DNA of 5,570 bases from SAR202 cluster bacterium (GTDB lineage: Bacteria > Chloroflexota > Dehalococcoidia > UBA3495): the NCBI GenBank assembly GCA_009392075.1, contig VFHG01000239.1, positions 1-5,570 on the forward strand. Reading direction: 5' to 3'. Within the stretch, counting starts at the first letter, position 1; the number at the start of each line of letters is the position of its first letter. Shown in pieces: positions 1 through 3,482 of this stretch. Both the position numbers and the translations under genes were made by a program. A model generated the notes under the pieces. That model saw only the letters and a list, made by a program, of their open reading frames with translations. It made no database searches and had not been told where the DNA came from.

Positions 1-273
1 ATGGTTACAAAACTCAAAAAGCACAGACAGGCAGAAGCAACGGATTTACTGGAGAAGGCCCAGAAGGATGATGACATCTTTGGCAAGACTGCCAGAAGCA
101 TCAGCCATTGGATGGATAAGTATGGCGACTATCAGATGGCTTGGCATCACGGGATTCTCTACCATCTGGAAAGCTGGGTGGAGTTAGCCGAGGTGTCCAC
201 TGTCGTCAGGACTCACAGTCCAGAGATGGCCACTGCCATCGGTGAGTTCATAGATTACCATCTGGACAGGTAG
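1..273 (+). CDS. Small hypothetical protein, possibly 5'-truncated
   Basis: An open frame of 90 residues begins with ATG at the first base of the window and ends in TAG at 271-273. Because no upstream sequence is visible, I cannot say whether this ATG is the true start or an internal Met of a longer gene, and no ribosome binding site can be checked. The product is soluble-looking and strongly charged, with a basic N-terminus (several Lys/Arg in the first 10 residues), a mixed Glu/Asp/Lys stretch to about residue 35, and a Trp/His/Tyr-rich middle (residues 37-60). It should be mostly helical; there is no signal peptide or membrane segment and no motif I recognise. The reading frame uses AT-richer codons (AAA, ACA, AGA) than the genes downstream. 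The 3' end overlaps a copy of the tRNA-Pro D-arm. I cannot assign a function. Confidence 0.45.
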   Translation: MVTKLKKHRQAEATDLLEKAQKDDDIFGKTARSISHWMDKYGDYQMAWHHGILYHLESWVELAEVSTVVRTHSPEMATAIGEFIDYHLDR

Positions 274-285
274 CCCAGCGGTAGG
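270..285 (+). repeat. Inverted 16-nt copy of the tRNA-Pro D-arm
   Basis: The sequence GTAGCCCAGCGGTAGG here is identical to nucleotides 7-22 of the tRNA-Pro gene that lies on the opposite strand (456-471 in window coordinates). The match includes the G7 and U8-A9 positions and most of the D-arm, and stops abruptly on both sides. It overlaps the TAG stop of the first ORF. It may be a tRNA-derived remnant, one half of a recombination scar, or chance. Confidence 0.6.
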
Positions 286-402
286 TTTCGTAATTTGGCC
301 GATTTACTGGCCTAAGTAGGAAAAAAAATGAGGAAATGCCAACTGACAGATTACGGAGCAGGGGAAAATCGCTCAGAAAGGCCATTCTAGGCACGGAATA
401 AA

Positions 403-477
403 TGGTCGGGGTGGGGCGAATCGAACGCCCGACCTCCTGCTCCCAAAGCAGGCGCCCTACCGCTGGGCTACACCCCG
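403..477 (-). tRNA. tRNA-Pro(UGG)
   Basis: The minus strand folds into a complete 75-nt cloverleaf. The acceptor stem CGGGGTG pairs with CACCCCG, followed by discriminator A and an encoded CCA (403-405). The D-stem is GCCC/GGGC, the anticodon stem CCTGC/GCAGG encloses the loop TTTGGGA with anticodon TGG, the variable loop has 5 nt, and the T-stem GGGCG/CGCCC encloses TTCGATT. The C1-G72 pair and G37 next to the anticodon are typical of bacterial proline tRNAs. UGG can read all or most proline codons by wobble. It lies 88 nt downstream of the small membrane protein gene on the same strand, so read-through transcription is possible; I see no convincing promoter of its own and no clear terminator after it. 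Confidence 0.97.
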
Positions 478-492
478 ATATAACTGAGTTTA

Positions 493-507
493 ACACGCGT
501 GTGCACA
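493..507. repeat. Two overlapping perfect palindromes upstream of tRNA-Pro
   Basis: ACACGCGTGT (493-502) is a perfect 10-bp palindrome and TGTGCACA (500-507) is a perfect 8-bp palindrome overlapping it by 3 bp. They sit about 16-30 bp upstream of the 5' end of the minus-strand tRNA-Pro, where promoter elements would be expected. A protein-binding site is possible but nothing else supports it. Confidence 0.3.
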
Positions 508-565
508 GCGGTTGGGCCTGCTAGCCGTTCCCAGTCTAATGGCGGTCACCAGGCGAAATCGCTAT

Positions 566-889
566 CTAAACGTTCATGATTCCGAAAGCCGTCAGTAGAC
601 CTAGGCCGGATAGGAAGGCGCCGGCGGACAACGGCGCCAAGAAACGCCAGCATAGGACGGCCATTCGGTCGGATTCACCGGGCTCAGGCGAGACGACCCG
701 CGAGAACACGTTCAAGAGAATAGTTATCGCGAATACGGCCCAGGCTTCTTTCAGCAGCAGTGAATATTCCAATGTACCCGCCCTGCTGAGGAATGCTATG
801 GAGAATCCCAACACGATTCCGCTGATGGGCAGTATCGTGCCGTTCAATTGCTGTGCCGATGCGAAATTTATCCGGTTCTCTTGGTTCAT
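566..889 (-). CDS. Small three-helix membrane protein, function unknown
   Basis: This encodes a 107-residue protein with ATG at 889-887 and TAG at 568-566. The start is well supported: AGGAGGG (898-904) precedes it at near-optimal spacing, and a plausible promoter lies 34 bp upstream. Three hydrophobic stretches of membrane-helix length are visible at about residues 18-36, 48-66 and 82-104, joined by a short loop and by a charged loop rich in Pro, Glu, Asp and Arg (67-76). There is a polar N-terminal tail of about 15 residues and almost no C-terminal tail. No cleavable signal peptide or catalytic motif is apparent, and I do not recognise the family. It is flanked on the same strand by tRNA-Arg upstream and tRNA-Pro downstream. 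The opposite strand is also open over this stretch, but that product is Arg/Pro/Ser-rich, lacks a good ribosome binding site and looks like a shadow. Confidence 0.75.
   Translation of the reverse strand: MNQENRINFASAQQLNGTILPISGIVLGFSIAFLSRAGTLEYSLLLKEAWAVFAITILLNVFSRVVSPEPGESDRMAVLCWRFLAPLSAGAFLSGLGLLTAFGIMNV
617..638. repeat. Perfect 7-bp inverted repeat inside the membrane protein gene
   Basis: GGCGCCG (617-623) and CGGCGCC (632-638) form a GC-only hairpin with an 8-nt loop within the codons for the third membrane helix (roughly residues 84-91). It could be a side effect of Ala/Gly/Leu codons or a transcript-level structure; no T-run follows on either strand, so it is not a terminator. 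Confidence 0.35.
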
Positions 890-922
890 GCCTTTGCCCT
901 CCTCTAATCACTATGCAAATCA

Positions 923-951
923 ATCGTATCGGACCCTTTGGCAACGTTCAA
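923..951 (-). promoter_or_regulatory. Predicted sigma-70-type promoter of the small membrane protein gene
   Basis: Reading the minus strand, TTGAAC (946-951) and TACGAT (923-928) are separated by exactly 17 bp. Each matches four of six consensus positions. The expected transcription start is near 916, giving a leader of about 27 nt that contains the strong AGGAGGG ribosome binding site before the ATG at 889. Confidence 0.45.
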
Positions 952-1002
952 ACACAATTTTCAAACTCGGCGTGACCGGGCGTCGGAAGGGAATAGATAG
1001 GA

Positions 1003-1023
1003 GGGAGTAGATGGGAGGGCGGG
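1003..1023 (+). other. Canonical G-quadruplex motif in a purine-rich intergenic tract
   Basis: Four GGG runs occur at 1003-1005, 1013-1015, 1017-1019 and 1021-1023 with loops of 7, 1 and 1 nt, which satisfies the usual G3-N1-7 rule. It lies in a strongly purine-biased plus-strand tract (about 985-1070) that also includes GGGGGG at 1039-1044. The motif is between tRNA-Arg and the promoter of the small membrane gene, so the corresponding minus-strand transcript would be C-rich. Confidence 0.45.
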
Positions 1024-1070
1024 AGGCGTGCAAGTAATGGGGGGTGGTGTGATGTAAAAGAGGAAAAATA

Positions 1071-1145
1071 TGGTACCCCCGGAGAGGGTCGAACTCTCGT
1101 CTCCGGCTCCGGAGGCCGGCACTCTATCCACTGAGCTACAGGGGC
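1071..1145 (-). tRNA. tRNA-Arg(CCG)
   Basis: The minus strand gives a complete 75-nt cloverleaf. The acceptor strand GCCCCTG pairs with CGGGGGT, followed by discriminator A and an encoded CCA (1071-1073). The D-stem is GCTC/GAGT, the anticodon stem CCGGC/GCCGG encloses CTCCGGA with anticodon CCG, the variable loop has only 4 nt (AGAC), and the T-stem GAGAG/CTCTC encloses TTCGACC. It decodes CGG, the most used arginine codon in the nearby rpsO. The acceptor stem has a terminal G1-U72 wobble and a second wobble at 6-67, which is mildly unusual. A T-run (TATTTTT) follows the CCA directly, but no terminator hairpin precedes it. Confidence 0.96.
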
Positions 1146-1158
1146 ATTATGCGATTAA

Positions 1159-1188
1159 AGAATAGCATGTCCGCTTGGGGGCCAACAA
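1159..1188 (-). promoter_or_regulatory. Predicted promoter of tRNA-Arg
   Basis: On the minus strand, TTGTTG (1183-1188) and TATTCT (1159-1164) are separated by 18 bp. The -10 box is preceded by TGC, making an extended -10 (TGnTATTCT). Transcription would start around 1152, about 7 nt before the first base of the mature tRNA, a typical short tRNA leader. Confidence 0.5.
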
Positions 1189-1233
1189 GGACGCCAGGTG
1201 GCTGTGGAACGGACGCAGCCAGCCGCCTTGCGG

Positions 1234-1262
1234 TGGACAAACCCCAGGCTCCCCACTAGACT
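1234..1262 (+). promoter_or_regulatory. Predicted promoter of the dehydrogenase operon
   Basis: TGGACA (1234-1239, five of six consensus matches to TTGACA) and TAGACT (1257-1262, four of six matches to TATAAT) are separated by exactly 17 bp. The predicted start is near 1269, leaving a leader of about 20 nt before the ATG at 1290, with GAGG at 1279-1282 as the ribosome binding site. It is divergent from the tRNA-Arg promoter, about 45 bp away. Confidence 0.5.
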
Positions 1263-1289
1263 AGGGTCACTTTCCGCCGAGGTTGAAAC

Positions 1290-2342
1290 ATGCCCGTTTT
1301 TACGCCCGAATATCTGCATAAAGTTGCCTACCACATCTACCGCGCCAAGGGCACTCCCGAAGACGAAGCCGAGATCGTGGCGAGGCATCTGGTCAAAGCC
1401 AATCTTGCGGGCCACGACTCCCACGGGATCATACAAACACCAACTTACGTCGAGCGCATCGACGTCGGCCACATCGTCCCCGGAGCTTCTTTTGAGGTCG
1501 TCAAAGAAGCCCCCTGCACCGCTGTCATCAACGGCAACTGGGGCTTCGGTTTCGTGGTCACCGAGAAGGCTACTCGGATGGCAATCGAGAAAGCTAGGAC
1601 CAACGGAGTCGCCGCCATCACCGTCCACCACCAGAGCCACATCGGCCGGCTGGGGGATTACCCGACTATGATGGCCGCGGAAGGCATGATCGGCATGATT
1701 ACCGCTGACTCTGGGGCCGCGCCCAAGCATGTGGCGCCGTTTGGCGGAATTGCCAGAAAATTGGGCACCAACCCCATCTGCATCGGCATGCCCAGCAACC
1801 TAGACGGGCCGGTTTTGATGGACATGGCTTCTAGCACCGTGGCTTTGGGCAAGATCGCCTTAGCCCGCAGCCGTAAGGAAGAGATACCCGTGGGTTGGAT
1901 CGTCGATAAGGACGGCAACCCCACCACCGACCCCAACGACTACTACTCCGGCGGCGCGATTCTGCCCGTTGGCGTCGATCAAGGCCACAAGGGCTATGCA
2001 TTGTCTTTCATGGTGGAAGTCTTCTCCGGATTACTTACCGGCCTGGGCTTCGGCATCGACCCGGAAGGCCGGCACAACGACGGCGTCTTCATCGCTGCCT
2101 TCAACCTGGAGCACTTCCGGCCTCTTGAAGAGTTCAAGAAGGAAATGGGGGAGTTCGTCGAGTTCATCAAGGACTCGCCGCCAGCCGCCGGTTTCACCGA
2201 GGTGCTCTATCCCGGCGAGATCGAATGGAATAGAGAGCAGGCCCGACGCAAAGACGGGATCTTTGTGGAAGACGAAACCTGGGCGCAGCTCAGCGGCCTG
2301 ATGAAATCCCTTAACATCGAAGAAGAAGTCGGCCAGCCATAA
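1290..2342 (+). CDS. Ldh_2-family NAD(P)-dependent 2-hydroxyacid oxidoreductase (malate/L-lactate dehydrogenase-like)
   Basis: This 350-residue protein is full length for the Ldh_2 family (malate, L-lactate, ureidoglycolate and related dehydrogenases, usually 330-360 aa), cytosolic soluble enzymes that interconvert 2-hydroxy and 2-keto acids with NAD(P). Visible signatures are GHDSHG at 41-46 (His45 is the family's conserved catalytic-region His), NGNWGFG at 81-87, SHIGRLGDY at 116-124, KLGTNP at 157-162, the cofactor-loop motif MASSTVALGK at 179-188 and GHKGY at 232-236. The HDSHG and SHIGR forms are closer, from memory, to the E. coli YbiC (HcxB) branch than to AllD or YiaK. Many family members have Arg four residues after the motif His; here that position is Gln49. 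The ATG at 1290 has GAGG at good spacing and gives the usual N-terminus. The second gene follows after 16 bp. Family assignment is firm; the substrate is not predictable. Confidence 0.92.
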   Translation: MPVFTPEYLHKVAYHIYRAKGTPEDEAEIVARHLVKANLAGHDSHGIIQTPTYVERIDVGHIVPGASFEVVKEAPCTAVINGNWGFGFVVTEKATRMAIEKARTNGVAAITVHHQSHIGRLGDYPTMMAAEGMIGMITADSGAAPKHVAPFGGIARKLGTNPICIGMPSNLDGPVLMDMASSTVALGKIALARSRKEEIPVGWIVDKDGNPTTDPNDYYSGGAILPVGVDQGHKGYALSFMVEVFSGLLTGLGFGIDPEGRHNDGVFIAAFNLEHFRPLEEFKKEMGEFVEFIKDSPPAAGFTEVLYPGEIEWNREQARRKDGIFVEDETWAQLSGLMKSLNIEEEVGQP

Positions 2343-2358
2343 CTCTCAGGTGATTTAG

Positions 2359-2976
2359 ATGAGCGTCCAAGACATTCGGGAAACATATCTGGAAGCCGGT
2401 GAATTCTTCGCAAAAGTTGTTGACCAGGTTGACATCGACGGCTGGGAGGTGCCCGCCCTGGGCGAGTGGTGTGCCCGCGACCTGACCGGGCACACTTACC
2501 GGTCTTTCACCACGATCCTGAGTTACTCGGCCAAACCTGGGGACAAGGTTGATTTGGAGCGACCGGTGGACTACTTCCTAAAGGCGTTCGAAGGCTTGGC
2601 AGACCCGAAGCAGGTTGCTGAGCGGGGAAGGGCCGCCGGATTGGAGATCATCGACGACCCCAGGATGATGGTCCGCGGCTTCGCCATGTACGTTAAGAAC
2701 AAGCTGGAAGAGCTGGCCGACGACCACATCATGGCGACTCCGGTGGGCGGTATGCGGCTCATAGATTACCTGCCGACCCGGACATTTGAATTGATCATCC
2801 ACACCATGGACTTGGCTAAGGCTGTGGGCGTGGACGATCAGCCTCCGGAAAAGGGCATGGCGGCAACGTTGGAGATACTTGGGCAGATTGCCCTCTACCG
2901 GGGCCGTGCCTCCGACCTGGTCTTCGGGGTTACTGGGCGTGGCGGGCTGTCCGACGCTTTTTCGGTGCTTAGTTAG
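2359..2976 (+). CDS. Maleylpyruvate isomerase-family (mycothiol-dependent type) DinB-fold protein
   Basis: This 205-residue protein matches the pattern of the maleylpyruvate isomerase-like family (MDMPI N-terminal domain, DinB-like four-helix bundle). The family motif with Trp, Pro, a second Trp and His appears as W29, P32, W37 and H45 (GEWCARDLTGH), and the second conserved block RTFELIIHTMDLAKA spans 141-155. H45, E144 and H148 are the expected metal ligands by comparison with Corynebacterium maleylpyruvate isomerase (His-Glu-His, recalled from memory). The C-terminus ends in a typical short strand, so the gene looks complete. AGGTGA (2348-2353) is the ribosome binding site, and the gap to the upstream dehydrogenase is only 16 bp, so the two are co-transcribed. 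Well-studied members use mycothiol for cis-trans isomerisation or thiol transfer, but many family members are uncharacterised and may use other thiols. Confidence 0.85.
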   Translation: MSVQDIRETYLEAGEFFAKVVDQVDIDGWEVPALGEWCARDLTGHTYRSFTTILSYSAKPGDKVDLERPVDYFLKAFEGLADPKQVAERGRAAGLEIIDDPRMMVRGFAMYVKNKLEELADDHIMATPVGGMRLIDYLPTRTFELIIHTMDLAKAVGVDDQPPEKGMAATLEILGQIALYRGRASDLVFGVTGRGGLSDAFSVLS

Positions 2977-3034
2977 GGCAGGATTTTTCGGGAATTTAGC
3001 GCTCCTCGATAGAAGATTCTGTGGGGGTCCCGCG

Positions 3035-3063
3035 TTGCCCGGCCAGAGGCCGTATGCTATAAT
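3035..3063 (+). promoter_or_regulatory. Strong extended -10 promoter of rpsO-pnp
   Basis: A perfect TATAAT (3058-3063) is preceded by TG at 3055-3056 (extended -10, TGnTATAAT), with TTGCCC (3035-3040) exactly 17 bp upstream as a partial -35. The predicted start is near 3070, giving a leader of about 40 nt. The spacer holds a perfect CGGCC-AGA-GGCCG inverted repeat (3040-3052) that could be an operator. Confidence 0.75.
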
Positions 3064-3110
3064 CTTGTGGACGTAAAAGAAGAGAAGAGAGAGAAGCAAG
3101 TACACACCTG

Positions 3111-3377
3111 ATGCTAGACGGAGACACCAAAACGCGGATAATCAAGGAATACCAAAGAAACGACAAAGACACAGGCTCAGCCGAAGTCCAAGTCGCCGTG
3201 CTAACGGAAAATATCAAACAGCTTACGGATCATCTGCGGATACACAAGAAGGACGTCCACTCCCGGCGCGGGCTTCTTGGCATGGTTTCCCAGAGACGTA
3301 GGCTCCTCAAATACCTCGACGCAGAAGACGTAAACCGCTACCAAACACTTATCAGTAGGCTCGGCCTTCGGCGTTAA
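3111..3377 (+). CDS. rpsO: 30S ribosomal protein S15
   Basis: This 88-residue protein is unmistakably S15, one residue shorter than the E. coli protein. [12 protein letters not shown] (21-32), [12 protein letters not shown] (45-56), [10 protein letters not shown] (60-69) and the C-terminal SRLGLRR are family signatures. The residues G22, H41, D48 and S51, known from E. coli S15 to contact helices 20-22 of 16S rRNA, are all present at the same numbers. S15 is a primary binder that organises the central domain of the small subunit. The ATG at 3111 gives the expected N-terminus. The leader is a purine-rich GA repeat (3080-3097) but the nearest Shine-Dalgarno-like bases are more than 10 nt from the ATG, so initiation may be weak or regulated. 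In E. coli, S15 represses its own translation through leader structure. Arginine codons are spread over CGG, AGA, AGG, CGC and CGT. Confidence 0.98.
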   Translation: MLDGDTKTRIIKEYQRNDKDTGSAEVQVAVLTENIKQLTDHLRIHKKDVHSRRGLLGMVSQRRRLLKYLDAEDVNRYQTLISRLGLRR

Positions 3378-3387
3378 GTCCCCTCAG

Positions 3388-3413
3388 AATAACACCCTAT
3401 TCAGGGTGTTATT
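3388..3413 (+). terminator. Perfect 11-bp hairpin between rpsO and pnp (attenuator/partial terminator)
   Basis: AATAACACCCT (3388-3398) and AGGGTGTTATT (3403-3413) pair perfectly around the 4-nt loop ATTC, starting 11 bases after the rpsO stop. The descending side ends in TTATTTCTCGTCT, a broken rather than continuous T-run. This suggests incomplete intrinsic termination, allowing part of the transcription to continue into pnp, or an mRNA 3'-end stabiliser. The stem is too short for a typical RNase III site. Confidence 0.7.
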
Positions 3414-3482
3414 TCTCGTCTAGCTCTCACCCCATCTATCGATTGCGCACGTTATTTATTGCGAGGTTGCCCTAGGCATATT

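Noticed and set aside
289..320. GGCC-8 nt-GGCC inverted repeat after the first ORF as a terminator
   Set aside because: The stem has only four pairs and is not followed by a T-run on either strand.
319..328. T-run on the minus strand downstream of tRNA-Pro as a terminator
   Set aside because: Eight consecutive T are present on the minus strand, but no stem of useful length precedes them, so intrinsic termination is not supported.
248..496. Minus-strand 82-residue open frame
   Set aside because: It runs straight through the tRNA-Pro gene and has no supporting start signal.
553..562. GCGA-AA-TCGC palindrome just after the membrane protein stop
   Set aside because: A 4-bp stem with a 2-nt loop is too small to be meaningful and no T-run follows.
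576..1010. Plus-strand 144-residue open frame opposite the small membrane protein
   Set aside because: The product is Arg/Pro/Ser-rich with no fold signature and no good ribosome binding site, while the minus strand has a strong Shine-Dalgarno, a promoter and membrane helices.
1155..1730. Long minus-strand open frame (191 residues) opposite the dehydrogenase gene
   Set aside because: It is antisense to a clearly conserved enzyme; such frames arise from the codon bias of the GC-rich coding strand.
2952..3030. Terminator after the maleylpyruvate isomerase-family gene
   Set aside because: Only 3-4 bp stems can be formed and the short T-runs are not adjacent to them.
3414..3482. Independent promoter for pnp
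   Set aside because: TTGCGC at 3443-3448 has no acceptable -10 box at 16-18 bp; other pairings have wrong spacing.
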